Notes under the pieces: generated by a model
Database searches by the model: none
Told to the model about the DNA's origin: nothing
What the model saw: the letters and a program-made list of their open reading frames with translations, nothing else
Position numbers and translations under genes: made by a program
Assembly (NCBI GenBank): GCA_019695215.1
Contig: JAIBAK010000008.1
Coordinates: 1-64,000, forward strand
Length of the DNA stretch: 64,000 nt
Origin: Bacteroidia bacterium
GTDB taxonomy: Bacteria > Bacteroidota > Bacteroidia > UKL13-3
Direction of reading: 5' to 3'
Shown here: positions 1 through 8,598 of the stretch, in pieces
Numbering within the stretch: the first letter of the stretch is position 1
Layout of the letters: each line of letters starts with the position of its first letter

Positions 1-386
1 GGGTGATTTTTTATCACATCAAGCAAATCGGTTTCGGTACCTTTTCCGTAAAAAACTTTTCTTTTTCTAACCTGAATATACTTTTGGAGGTAATTGGCGG
101 TCCCTTCATTGATACAGAAATACTTGGTGTCGGCAACCATCTCTATTTTCATTTCAGTACACAATCTGAAAAAATTATCTACGGCATTGCGCGAGTTAAG
201 GATGATACCTGTAAAATCGGTAAAGTTTATTTTTTGGGATTTAAATTCTTTTGCCGGAATAGGTTCAATGGTGATAAAAGGTCGGAAGTCAACTTTGAGG
301 TTAAGTTTTTTTGCCAATTCTAAATACGGAGAGCGTTCGCCCTCAGTTGGTTTTGGTTGAGAAATCAGTATGCTTTTTACCTTCAC
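1..386 (-). CDS. hemD: Uroporphyrinogen-III synthase, 3' end cut by window edge
   Basis: Reading the minus strand from a GTG at 386 gives an open frame that runs to the window edge (about 128 codons). It begins VKVKSILISQPKP and contains SPYLELAKKLNLKVDFRPF and GIILNSRNAVDNFFRLC, the N-terminal pattern of Bacteroidota uroporphyrinogen-III synthase. The enzyme closes hydroxymethylbilane into uroporphyrinogen III in cytoplasmic tetrapyrrole synthesis. The upstream in-frame stop leaves GTG at 386 as the best start; it lies 13 bases after the stop of the DUF4271 gene, so the two are probably co-transcribed, a pairing I know from other Bacteroidota. The C-terminal half is outside the window. Identification is by recognition of the family pattern. 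Confidence 0.85.
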   Translation of the reverse strand, partial: MKVKSILISQPKPTEGERSPYLELAKKLNLKVDFRPFITIEPIPAKEFKSQKINFTDFTGIILNSRNAVDNFFRLCTEMKIEMVADTKYFCINEGTANYLQKYIQVRKRKVFYGKGTETDLLDVIKNH

Positions 387-399
387 GCCTAAGTTCTTT

Positions 400-1347
400 T
401 TATTCTGATATCAGGTTTACGATTATTATCCAAGGAGATATTTCGAAGACGCAAAGATAGAGAATTATATAAATCAATGGGTACCTAAAATAAGTACCCG
501 ATAAAATGAGTAAACGGGCGACCCGGTAAACTACGCTAAGCATAAATGTGGCGATGATGGTTTTGGTTAAGATTTCCTCCATCAACGGAGAGTTGATGTA
601 AATGCGAGCAACGAAAACCGGAAGAATAATAAGAGCAACAAAATTGTTGGTGGTAATGGTGTTAGAAACCATGCTGATTCCGAATTTATTTAACTGAAAC
701 AGCCAGCCCCAGAAAAAATGAGCGATAAATTTTAAACCATAAATGCAGAAAATTATTCCCACCAGTGCCAGATACATTAATAGTGAATTGTCAAGAAAAG
801 GGCGATTTTGAGCCTGAAGTACAACGTACACAAACAGGGCGCTTATTAATAGAAAAATACTAAAAAGCTGCATGGTGATGTAGTTGAAAATTACCCCGCG
901 TTCTTCCCAAAGCTTGGCTGTAATTTTTGTACTGAAAACGGAATTAAGGGAGGCCTTAAAATTTTTCTGATTAAAGGTTCGCACCCATCCGATGTAGGCT
1001 AAAATGAAAAGCAATGTCCAGAACAACCACTTTGGACTTTTAGGTTTTCGATACTTTACTTCCTTTACCGATGGAATCTCACGTTGTGCATAATTATCCC
1101 CTACACTAATAAGGTTATTTATGGCAGCATACTTTTTGAAATTGGCGTTTATGAACGAATCGTTTAATAGGCTGTCGAGTATGGTTTCTTTTTTTGAAAA
1201 GATGTTCGTTTGTGTTGTGAAAGAGGAGTCACTGAAGGAAGAATCTTGTTCTAAAACCACGCGGGCAGAATCTGGTTGAGCAACTGCTGATGTGCAGGCA
1301 CAAAACACCAGTAAAAACGAAATAAAACTAATTATACTACTTCTCAT
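400..1347 (-). CDS. DUF4271 domain-containing membrane protein
   Basis: A 315-residue protein with an N-terminal signal peptide (MRSSIISFISFLLVFCACTS), a Ser/Asp-rich extracytoplasmic stretch of about 80 residues, then some six or seven hydrophobic segments between about residues 105 and 315. The pattern after residue 100 (PKWLFWTLLFILAYIGWVRT, then FWGWLFQLNKFG) matches DUF4271 membrane proteins of Bacteroidota, whose function is unknown. It lies 10 bases downstream of a BamA-like gene and 13 bases upstream of hemD, all on the minus strand, so an operon is likely. The link to haem synthesis is positional only. Confidence 0.8.
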   Translation of the reverse strand: MRSSIISFISFLLVFCACTSAVAQPDSARVVLEQDSSFSDSSFTTQTNIFSKKETILDSLLNDSFINANFKKYAAINNLISVGDNYAQREIPSVKEVKYRKPKSPKWLFWTLLFILAYIGWVRTFNQKNFKASLNSVFSTKITAKLWEERGVIFNYITMQLFSIFLLISALFVYVVLQAQNRPFLDNSLLMYLALVGIIFCIYGLKFIAHFFWGWLFQLNKFGISMVSNTITTNNFVALIILPVFVARIYINSPLMEEILTKTIIATFMLSVVYRVARLLILSGTYFRYPLIYIILYLCVFEISPWIIIVNLISE

Positions 1348-1357
1348 TAATCCGGGC

Positions 1358-3115
1358 TCAAAAATAATTAACTAATCCGAAATGTACCTTACCCTGTTTT
1401 AATTCTATCGGGTTATTAAATTGATGCCCTAAGGCATAATAAAGCGAAAAAATACCGGCACCGGTTTCAAAGTTAACACCTGCTCCTAAACCAAAAGGGG
1501 TATCAGATACTTTGACTTGACGTGTGTTACGTTCATACCATGCAGCATTTGTAAATACTATAAAATTCGAATTGGTGCCCAGTATATAACGATATTCTAC
1601 TGTTAAAATGGAGTATGAAGTGGCAAAAATAGATTGTTCATCAAATCCTTTTAAGGTTTTAATACCTCCAATTCTGAATAACTCGTTCGTAAAAATTTCT
1701 TTTGCCGACAAGGTGGCTGCGCTTAGTGAGGTTCTCAGTATATTTGTTTTATTCAGTGGCCAGAATTTATCAAGATTAAGGGATGCTTTTACCTGTATAC
1801 TTCTCAATTCCAAACTATCGTAAAGCGTATAGTTTTTTGACTGGCTATCGGTAAACACAATTTCTTTTATGGTGTTATTTTTTTTAATTTTCTTTATACC
1901 TGCCCCAAATGAAGCTTCAATCAGTATTCCTTTGGTAGGATTGGCGGGGTAGTTAAGAAGGTTGAGTTTCAGTGAAAGTCCGTAAAGGTAGGTATGCATA
2001 TCCGCAAACTGCGGAAGTTGCCGGTTGTTTTTTATTGAATTTGTATCTACAGAAAGCAATGATGTGTTTTGAATATTATAAAAAGATTTCAGGTAGTTAC
2101 TTCCTCCCAGTGCATATTGAAAACCTGCATCATTTTCTACTTGTAAATAGAGCGAGTCAAATTTTAATAAACCGAAGTAATAGTCTACTCCAATGGGAGA
2201 GTTAAATAAGTATGGATAAACAATCCTCACTTTAAGATCCTGTGAGTTGATAAGGAAACTCCGGTAATGAAGCTCAAAAGTTTTTCCGGTACCAAAGAGG
2301 TTTTGAAGATTTAAATTCAGCTCTCCGGTGAGCACCAGTTTATTGTTAATATTACTTCTCGGGGCAAATCCCACTATCCCGTCTAACTGACTTGCTTTTT
2401 TCTGATCAATAAAGGTAATAATACGTGCTTTTGACCCGGTGAAATAGAGTTGTACCGGTTTGGTTGTTTTGGCAAAAGGTAACTGGTTAATTCGTCTGTC
2501 AATTTGTTTAATCAGGTTTTCATTGTAAATGCTACCACTTTTAATTCCGGTATAGTTGTACAGATATGAACGTTTTATTGAAGAAGTGCCAACAATCTCT
2601 ATACTGTCCACACGAATAAGTTCTCTTTTGTTAACCCTTAAACCTGCTGTAACGGAGTCGTGGTTTATTTTTATACTATCTAAATTTATGGTCGCAAACG
2701 GATACCCGTTATTTTCGTAATACTTCAGCATTTTTTCAATAAGCCGTTTTACTTCTTCAGGATTGAATGGTTTTTCTGAAAAAATTCTTTCACGGTAACC
2801 TATTCTGCTTAACACTTCTTCTTCCCCGTTCCCCGGATTTAATTTTGCCAGATGAAATTTTTGACCAATGGAAACATAAACGTTACATATACTGTCAACA
2901 GAAAGAGTACTATCAATTCCTGCTGTAAGAAAACCCTGAGCAATGGCTTTGTTAATTTCAGTTTTACATTGGGTAAAGCAACTAATACTGTCGGTAAAAG
3001 AGCTCATATGTCTGGAGTCAATTATCAGCATCCACTTTTCAGCGGTTTGGCCAAAAGTTTCTCCGGCAATAAGGAAACTTATACAAATGATATATTTAAA
3101 GTACTTTTGCAGCAC
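1358..3115 (-). CDS. BamA/TamA-family outer-membrane barrel protein with POTRA domain
   Basis: A 585-residue protein starting at GTG (3115). It has a signal peptide (hydrophobic core IICISFLIAG, likely cleavage after about residue 22), one clear POTRA-like segment at about residues 165-235 (RVDSIEIVGTSSIKRSYLYN) and probably a weaker one before it, and a C-terminal beta-barrel of about 330 residues with alternating Tyr/Phe strands. The final residues HFGLVNYF end in aromatic Phe, the usual signal of Omp85-type barrels. Such proteins insert or export proteins at the outer membrane (BamA, TamA, two-partner secretion TpsB). At 585 residues it is shorter than BamA and closer to TamA/ShlB in size. 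Its specific substrate cannot be told. The next genes downstream are DUF4271 and hemD. Confidence 0.8.
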   Translation of the reverse strand: MLQKYFKYIICISFLIAGETFGQTAEKWMLIIDSRHMSSFTDSISCFTQCKTEINKAIAQGFLTAGIDSTLSVDSICNVYVSIGQKFHLAKLNPGNGEEEVLSRIGYRERIFSEKPFNPEEVKRLIEKMLKYYENNGYPFATINLDSIKINHDSVTAGLRVNKRELIRVDSIEIVGTSSIKRSYLYNYTGIKSGSIYNENLIKQIDRRINQLPFAKTTKPVQLYFTGSKARIITFIDQKKASQLDGIVGFAPRSNINNKLVLTGELNLNLQNLFGTGKTFELHYRSFLINSQDLKVRIVYPYLFNSPIGVDYYFGLLKFDSLYLQVENDAGFQYALGGSNYLKSFYNIQNTSLLSVDTNSIKNNRQLPQFADMHTYLYGLSLKLNLLNYPANPTKGILIEASFGAGIKKIKKNNTIKEIVFTDSQSKNYTLYDSLELRSIQVKASLNLDKFWPLNKTNILRTSLSAATLSAKEIFTNELFRIGGIKTLKGFDEQSIFATSYSILTVEYRYILGTNSNFIVFTNAAWYERNTRQVKVSDTPFGLGAGVNFETGAGIFSLYYALGHQFNNPIELKQGKVHFGLVNYF

Positions 3116-3150
3116 GCGGCAAATTACGCTAAAATTATTTCACATCTAAA

Positions 3151-4275
3151 ATGGCCGGAATCTACCTTCATGTTCCTTTTTGCAGAAAAGCCTGCTATTA
3201 CTGTGACTTTTATTTCACAACTTCTTTACGTTTGAAAAGCGATTTTATTACCGCTGTGAAGAAGGAAATAAATTCAAGACGCCATGATCTGAAAGATGAA
3301 CCTGTGGATACCATTTATTTTGGCGGAGGAACCCCCTCACGACTTGAAGCCGATGAGATTGAAAGAATTTTGGGCATTATCAGAGATTCTTTTGCCGTAT
3401 CGGATAATGCCGAAATAACGCTTGAAGCAAATCCTGACGATTTAACCGCATTAAAAATAAGGGAATTTAAACGGGCAGGAGTTAACCGGTTAAGCATAGG
3501 AGTTCAGTCGTTTTACGATGAAATTTTGACGTGGATGAACAGAGCTCATACCACACAGGAAATTTTCACCTCCATAAGTGAATCTCAGCAGGCTGGTATT
3601 ACCAACATTACTATAGATTTGATATATGGCGTGCCGGGATTGACTGAAGATATGTGGCAAAGTAGTATAGAAAAGTTTTTCGACTTGTCGGTTACTCACC
3701 TCTCAGCCTATTCGTTAACCGTGGAGCCCAAAACCCCCTTACACAAACTGATTGCTTCAGGAAAATATATTATCACAAGCGATGCCGTTGCTGCAAAACA
3801 TTTTGAAACATTAATGAAATTAATGGGGGAAGCGGGGTGGCTGCATTATGAAATTTCGAATTTTGCCAGAGAAAGTGATACCATTTCCAAACACAACAGT
3901 GCATACTGGAATAATACAAGCTATATTGGTTTGGGTCCTTCGGCACATTCATACAACAATGATAAACGAAGATGGAATGTTAGTCCTCTGCAAAAGTATA
4001 TCGATAAGATAATGTCGGATGAAATATATTATGAGGAGGAAAGTCTGAATAAAATTGATAAATATAATGAACAGGTGTTAACGGGTCTCCGCACCATGTG
4101 GGGAGTAAATGCATCGGAACTTGGTGAATTCCGCAATTACTTTAAAGAAAACATTGAAAAATATGTGAAGCAAAATATGGTTGCAGTGTTTGATGAAAAA
4201 TATGTGTTAACTGGGATAGGAAAAATGTATGCCGACCGCGTGGCATCTGACTTATTTTACGTTTCAGGTCATTGA
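3151..4275 (+). CDS. hemW: HemW-type radical SAM protein (haem chaperone)
   Basis: A 374-residue protein opening with GIYLHVPFCRKACYYCDF: the Cys11-x3-Cys15-x2-Cys18 motif that binds the radical-SAM 4Fe-4S cluster. The GGGTPS SAM-binding motif follows at about residue 57, then LEANPDD and LSIGVQSF and a C-terminal HemN-like domain. Length and motif arrangement fit HemW, a haem-binding chaperone historically annotated as oxygen-independent coproporphyrinogen oxidase, rather than HemN, which is longer. It starts 35 bases from the divergent BamA-like gene and its last bases overlap the end of the opposite AsmA-like gene by 7 bases, so no terminator separates the convergent pair. Confidence 0.9.
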   Translation: MAGIYLHVPFCRKACYYCDFYFTTSLRLKSDFITAVKKEINSRRHDLKDEPVDTIYFGGGTPSRLEADEIERILGIIRDSFAVSDNAEITLEANPDDLTALKIREFKRAGVNRLSIGVQSFYDEILTWMNRAHTTQEIFTSISESQQAGITNITIDLIYGVPGLTEDMWQSSIEKFFDLSVTHLSAYSLTVEPKTPLHKLIASGKYIITSDAVAAKHFETLMKLMGEAGWLHYEISNFARESDTISKHNSAYWNNTSYIGLGPSAHSYNNDKRRWNVSPLQKYIDKIMSDEIYYEEESLNKIDKYNEQVLTGLRTMWGVNASELGEFRNYFKENIEKYVKQNMVAVFDEKYVLTGIGKMYADRVASDLFYVSGH

Positions 4276-6794
4276 GGTAGGTCTTCCTCCCAGTTTACTT
4301 CCTGCTCCTTTTTTTTCTCTTCCTCTTTCAGCTTTTTATCCTCGTCAGTTTGAAATTCTTTTTTTAATATATCCCTGATATTTTGCTGTTCCAGCTGAAT
4401 ACTTTCTTTAATCTTTTTCTTTACCCCTAATTTATCATATGAAATGGCAAGATTCCCCAAATAACCTTTCATTGTAAGGTAAATGTAAATTCCGCCTCCC
4501 TGTGGTTCTTCTTCTTCAAATTCTTTGTTTATGGGTTTGTTTCTTTTTTTACGGAGCACATCAGAAAGTTTCACACGTATACGATAATCAAGGTAATTAT
4601 CGGGGAAGGTATTTGTTCCTGAAATAGCCATATTAAGTGCATTGTTCTTAACCTCCATCTGGGGGATAATAATTTTCCCATCCAGTATCTGGATTGTGTT
4701 GGTGAGTTTATCGAATTTCAGGTGTTTCAGGTCATTTACCTCAGCAAATTTTGATAGTTCAAGTAAAGGGAAGTAGTCTATAATCTCTCCATTGGTAATG
4801 GTGATATCGGCCTGTGCTACTATTTTGTTCAGGTCACAGTTAAAATCACTTTTCCAAACGGAACCAAACTGGATTTTAGTATCCAATTTACCACGCAGGT
4901 GTTTATCCGTAAGTTGCCCCTGCCCGAAATTTTCACATTGATAGAACAGCTGGTTAATATCAAGTTGTTTAAGGCTGGCATCACAACTAATCAAAACCCT
5001 ATCCTTACTGCGGTTATTAATTTCTCCGGCAATAGTTATTTGCCCGTTCATTGCTTCAAAACTCAGGTTGGATGATTTTAGTATTTTATCCTTAAGCGTC
5101 ATGATACCTGAGAGCTGGCGGGCATTAAATTTGTAAAGTTTCAGTTTGTCAATACTCAGGTTAAAATTCAGGTCAATATCTTCCGGAAAAATAAATCCGC
5201 TGGAATCAATGCGCTCCTGATTTCTACTCGTAAAAAATACCTTTTCCAAATCGATATAGGTGGATTTGAGATCGGCATCAATAAACAGGTGTTGCTTATC
5301 CAAAAAGAGATAAGGCAGAAAATTTTTAATTGTTCCGTTCAATAAAAAATTAGTCTCATCGGCAGCCGCTGTAAAATCGTGAACAGAAAAATCATTTCCG
5401 TTTAAACTAAAGAAACCTTTGGAAATTTTATATTGGTGCGGAATATCTTTAAGTTTAAGTTCAATATCCGAAAACTTCATTTGGCCTTCCGATTTTGTAT
5501 TCAGCACGGTTTCTTTTTGGTTCAAATCTTTTATTCTTCCCGAGAAGGAAAGATCGGCAAAGGCAAATCCTTTTAGTGTTTCTATTTGTTCGACCTGTAT
5601 AAAGTCGGCCATTTTTTGCAAATCAATATTGCCGTGCAGTTGCGCAATAAGCCGAGGATCGTTCAGATTTTCAATTTGCAAAGCAGCACTTAACTCATTG
5701 GTGCCTAATCGGGCGTTCAGGTTCTCAATTAGGAGTTTGCTGGTTTGTGCGTTTTTTGCAGAACCGTTTGTAAATGTGCCTTTACACGAAAGATTTTGTA
5801 AACCTTCCTCAATTCCCGATTTGTAAACGCTGGCCTTTGAAATACCGAAATTAATATTGATTCCCGGATTTTCTTTAGCCGACAGTACTCCTCTAATAAC
5901 TGTTTTGAAATAAAAATCTCCTTCGCTTTTGTAGTCTTCAAACGCTTGGCGGTTTTCTTCCGGAAGTAATGAAAGAAATGACTGGATAGTCATCTCTTTA
6001 CCGGTTATATCCATATTAAACAGAGTTCCTTTATCGGCAGGAAGCAGTCTAATGTTTCCTGCCACATTAAAAGGTAATTCGGATATGGTTAAATCCCCTT
6101 TAGCAAAACGGTAGCTGCTCTCTTTCATATTAACTTCCAGTTCGGAGTTCATGGCCACGCTACGTTTTTTTATATAATTGATTTTACCTGATTGTAAAGT
6201 GTCAAAGTAAAAATCGCCTTTCCATTTAAGATTGAATTTCTCTTCGTAAAAATCTCCGCTCAGTGTGGTTTCATTAATCAGTGAGCTCATCCATAACTCT
6301 ATTTCCTGATCTACATAAAGCACTTTCATGTTATGGATGCGTATATCCTTCAGATGTAAACTAATGGAATCCCCGGCAACCGTATCGGTTGATTCTTTCA
6401 GAAAAGTGTAGTTATCTCTACCTTTTTTATCTACGAATAAACTGGCACTCCCGTTTTTAACTACCACTTCGTTGATATTGTAATTTTTATCTACAATATC
6501 CCAGATATTGAAGGAAAGAAATATTTCTTTTGCTCTAAGAAGCTCTTTTTTTCTTCCGGGATAGTTTTCATAAATTACTACGTCCGAAAACAACAAACTT
6601 GCTTTTGGAAAATTAGCCAGAATAGAAAACTGAATATCCCCGGTTTTGACTTCCACCGTGAGTTGATTACTAATTCGGGTAACCAGATATTGTTTAATGT
6701 CTTTCCCAAACCAGTAAATAGCCCCATACAAAACAGGGATAATACACAACACCGTTATGGTTAAGACCAGAAGAAAACGCTTTAATTTTTGCAT
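4269..6794 (-). CDS. AsmA-like outer-membrane assembly protein
   Basis: I take ATG at 6794 (MQKLKRFLLVLTITVLC) as the start; an in-frame TTG lies 7 codons upstream. The protein has about 841 residues: an N-terminal membrane anchor, then the AsmA N-terminal pattern (TGDIQFSILANFPKASL, LRAKEIFLSFNIWDIVDKNY), long beta-rich repeats typical of bridge-like lipid-transport proteins, and a C-terminal AsmA domain (KFDKLTNTIQILDGKIIIP, FPDNYLDYRIRVKLSDVL). The tail is strongly charged (many Lys/Glu). AsmA-family proteins span the periplasm and are thought to move phospholipid to the outer membrane. The family assignment is firm; the exact role is inferred. Confidence 0.85.
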   Translation of the reverse strand: MQKLKRFLLVLTITVLCIIPVLYGAIYWFGKDIKQYLVTRISNQLTVEVKTGDIQFSILANFPKASLLFSDVVIYENYPGRKKELLRAKEIFLSFNIWDIVDKNYNINEVVVKNGSASLFVDKKGRDNYTFLKESTDTVAGDSISLHLKDIRIHNMKVLYVDQEIELWMSSLINETTLSGDFYEEKFNLKWKGDFYFDTLQSGKINYIKKRSVAMNSELEVNMKESSYRFAKGDLTISELPFNVAGNIRLLPADKGTLFNMDITGKEMTIQSFLSLLPEENRQAFEDYKSEGDFYFKTVIRGVLSAKENPGININFGISKASVYKSGIEEGLQNLSCKGTFTNGSAKNAQTSKLLIENLNARLGTNELSAALQIENLNDPRLIAQLHGNIDLQKMADFIQVEQIETLKGFAFADLSFSGRIKDLNQKETVLNTKSEGQMKFSDIELKLKDIPHQYKISKGFFSLNGNDFSVHDFTAAADETNFLLNGTIKNFLPYLFLDKQHLFIDADLKSTYIDLEKVFFTSRNQERIDSSGFIFPEDIDLNFNLSIDKLKLYKFNARQLSGIMTLKDKILKSSNLSFEAMNGQITIAGEINNRSKDRVLISCDASLKQLDINQLFYQCENFGQGQLTDKHLRGKLDTKIQFGSVWKSDFNCDLNKIVAQADITITNGEIIDYFPLLELSKFAEVNDLKHLKFDKLTNTIQILDGKIIIPQMEVKNNALNMAISGTNTFPDNYLDYRIRVKLSDVLRKKRNKPINKEFEEEEPQGGGIYIYLTMKGYLGNLAISYDKLGVKKKIKESIQLEQQNIRDILKKEFQTDEDKKLKEEEKKKEQEVNWEEDLPQ

Positions 6795-6903
6795 TCGTAA
6801 TTTTAGATGGCTCAAAAATAAGTTAAATTAAGAGCAGGCTTTGCACTATAACGTGTTGATAACGAAAAACTGATGTATGATTTATCAGATTTTTCACTTC
6901 AGG

Positions 6904-6934
6904 TTTGCAAATTTTGTTGTCAATCCTATATTTG
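6904..6934 (+). promoter_or_regulatory. Bacteroidota-type promoter of tRNA-Val
   Basis: TTTG at 6904-6907 is followed after exactly 19 bases by TATATTTG at 6927-6934. This matches the -33 TTTG / -7 TAnnTTTG consensus of Bacteroidota housekeeping promoters. The predicted transcription start near 6941 is about 10 bases before the tRNA. Confidence 0.8.
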
Positions 6935-6951
6935 CAGTCCCTTTAGGGAAA

Positions 6952-7026
6952 GGAAGTTTAGCTCAGCTGGTTCAGAGCATCTGCCTTACAAGCAGAGGGT
7001 CGGGGGTTCGAATCCCTCAACTTCCA
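6952..7026 (+). tRNA. tRNA-Val (anticodon TAC)
   Basis: A 75-base cloverleaf. The acceptor stem is GGAAGTT (6952-6958) paired with AACTTCC (7019-7025), with discriminator A at 7026. The D arm is GCTC/GAGC, the anticodon stem is TCTGC/GCAGA with loop CTTACAA giving anticodon TAC (valine), and the T arm is GGGGG TTCGAAT CCCTC. The CCA end is not encoded. Confidence 0.97.
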
Positions 7027-7036
7027 CAGAAACTAA

Positions 7037-7066
7037 AGCCCTGCATTTGCGGGGCTTTTTTATTTT
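7037..7066 (+). terminator. Rho-independent terminator of tRNA-Val
   Basis: AGCCCTGC (7037-7044) pairs with GCGGGGCT (7049-7056) around loop ATTT, followed by a T-rich run (TTTTTATTTT). It begins 11 bases after the tRNA. Confidence 0.9.
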
Positions 7067-7133
7067 AATCCACTATTACTACTGTCTGACGGTAATGAAT
7101 CGCGGCACAGGAACTCTCTAATTGTTTTGAGTT

Positions 7134-7778
7134 TTAATGTTTAAGTTTGTCCTTAAACACTGTTTCAAATTTGTTGAGTTTTGGTTTAATCACAAAACGG
7201 CAATAGGGTTGATTTCCGTTTTCGTTGTAATAATTCTGGTGATAATCTTCGGCAGGGTAAAAAACAGTGAGAGGAGAAATTTCGGTAACAATGGGGCCTT
7301 GATAAGCACCCGAAGCATCTAGTTCTGTTTTTAATTTTTCTGCCAGTGATTTTTGCATCTCATTGTGATAAAATATGGCTGACCGGTACTGGGTTCCCAC
7401 ATCATTTTCCTGTTGATTAAGTGTAGTGGGGTCGTGAGCCAGCCAAAACGCACGGAGGATTTCTCCATACGAAATTTTATCGGGGTTGTAAATAATCTGG
7501 CACACTTCGGCATGGCCGGTTGTACCTGTGCATACTTCTTTATAAGATGGATTTTTTACATTACCTCCGGTATAACCTGAGATTACTTTTTCTACTCCGT
7601 TAAGCCTTTGAAAAACGGCTTCCACGCACCAGAAGCATCCGGCTCCAAGAGTGGCGGTGTCCGTTTTAGTATCTACAGAATTCTTGCCTGACATATATTT
7701 TCCCTTGTTTTCTTTTGATTGCCCTGCACAACTCACTAAACTAATCAGGAGCAGATTTACATAAATTGCTGTTTTCAT
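7134..7778 (-). CDS. msrA: Peptide-methionine (S)-S-oxide reductase, lipoprotein form
   Basis: From ATG at 7778 the protein has 214 residues and begins MKTAIYVNLLLISLVSC, a lipoprotein signal peptide with lipobox LVSC (Cys17). The MsrA domain follows, with the catalytic motif GCFWC (nucleophile Cys48), then GYTGG, GHAEVCQI and QYRSAIFY. It reduces methionine-S-sulfoxide in damaged proteins, here in the periplasm or at the membrane rather than the cytoplasm. An ATG 8 codons upstream is in frame, but TACCTTTG at 7810-7817 (minus strand) looks like a -7 box that would start transcription near 7803, and the signal peptide fits the shorter form. Confidence 0.93.
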   Translation of the reverse strand: MKTAIYVNLLLISLVSCAGQSKENKGKYMSGKNSVDTKTDTATLGAGCFWCVEAVFQRLNGVEKVISGYTGGNVKNPSYKEVCTGTTGHAEVCQIIYNPDKISYGEILRAFWLAHDPTTLNQQENDVGTQYRSAIFYHNEMQKSLAEKLKTELDASGAYQGPIVTEISPLTVFYPAEDYHQNYYNENGNQPYCRFVIKPKLNKFETVFKDKLKH

Positions 7779-7809
7779 ATTAGTCTTGCGCTTGTTGCGC
7801 ATCAGGAAG

Positions 7810-7817
7810 CAAAGGTA
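7810..7817 (-). promoter_or_regulatory. Probable -7 box of msrA promoter
   Basis: On the minus strand the sequence reads TACCTTTG, matching TAnnTTTG. No good TTTG lies 19-21 bases upstream, so only the -7 element is supported. Its position gives a leader of about 25 bases before the ATG at 7778. Confidence 0.5.
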
Positions 7818-7839
7818 GAAAGAAAAGCCGGGAATTTAT

Positions 7840-8598
7840 TCAACGCTTTACGAGCATTTTCTGATCAACTAGTTCCTGAGCTTTATCGGGCGAAACCGGT
7901 ATTTCGGTTCCATCTTTCATCACCACATATCCACCGGCTGACTTTACAAATTCGGAGACAAAGGCTGTGTTAATGATAAACGATTTATGGCACCTGAAAA
8001 AGTTTGGGTAATTCTCAAGTACTTCTTCAAAGTTTTTCAGTGTTCGGCTCACAATAAGTTTCTGGTTGTTGTTAAAAACCACTTCGGCATAAGAACTATC
8101 GGCCTTCAGAAACATTATTTGGTCGAGTTCAATAAAGCGTATTGCGTTGGCAATGGGTACGGCAATTTTGCGCGGCCTCTGATGCATCATCTCCTTAACC
8201 TGATTTAAATTGTTTTTCCCCTTGCTATGTTGTCTTCTAAACCGTTCTATTGCATTTTCAAGCTCAGTAGTTTCAATTGGTTTAAGTAAATAATCAATGG
8301 CCGAGAGTTTGAATGCCTGAATGGCGTATTGATTATAAGCGGTGGTAAATATGATGGAGAAATTTATTTCTTCCTCGTTAAAAAACTCAAGCAATTCAAG
8401 TCCGCTGTGTCCGGGCATTTCAATATCCAGAAACACCAGGTCGGGCATTTGTTTTCTAATGGCTTTAACGCCATTCGGTAGGTTTTCGCATTCGTCCGTT
8501 ACAACAATATCGCTGCAATATTCTTTGAGTAAACCTTTAAGCAAGGCTCTTGCCCTTGGCTCGTCATCAATTATCAGTGCTTTGTATTCTTCTTTCAT
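7840..8598 (-). CDS. LytTR-family response regulator
   Basis: A 252-residue protein: a receiver domain at about residues 6-125 (acidic pair in LIIDDEP, phospho-acceptor Asp58 in VFLDIEMPG, Lys in DYLLKPIE) and a LytTR DNA-binding domain at about residues 145-245 (FLKADSSYAEVVF, RCHKSFIIN). LytTR regulators of Bacteroidota bind promoter repeats after phosphorylation by a histidine kinase. Its start overlaps the stop of the preceding kinase gene by 4 bases (ATGA), so the two are translationally coupled. Target genes are unknown; the divergent T9SS cargo gene beyond the kinase is a candidate by position. Confidence 0.93.
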   Translation of the reverse strand: MKEEYKALIIDDEPRARALLKGLLKEYCSDIVVTDECENLPNGVKAIRKQMPDLVFLDIEMPGHSGLELLEFFNEEEINFSIIFTTAYNQYAIQAFKLSAIDYLLKPIETTELENAIERFRRQHSKGKNNLNQVKEMMHQRPRKIAVPIANAIRFIELDQIMFLKADSSYAEVVFNNNQKLIVSRTLKNFEEVLENYPNFFRCHKSFIINTAFVSEFVKSAGGYVVMKDGTEIPVSPDKAQELVDQKMLVKR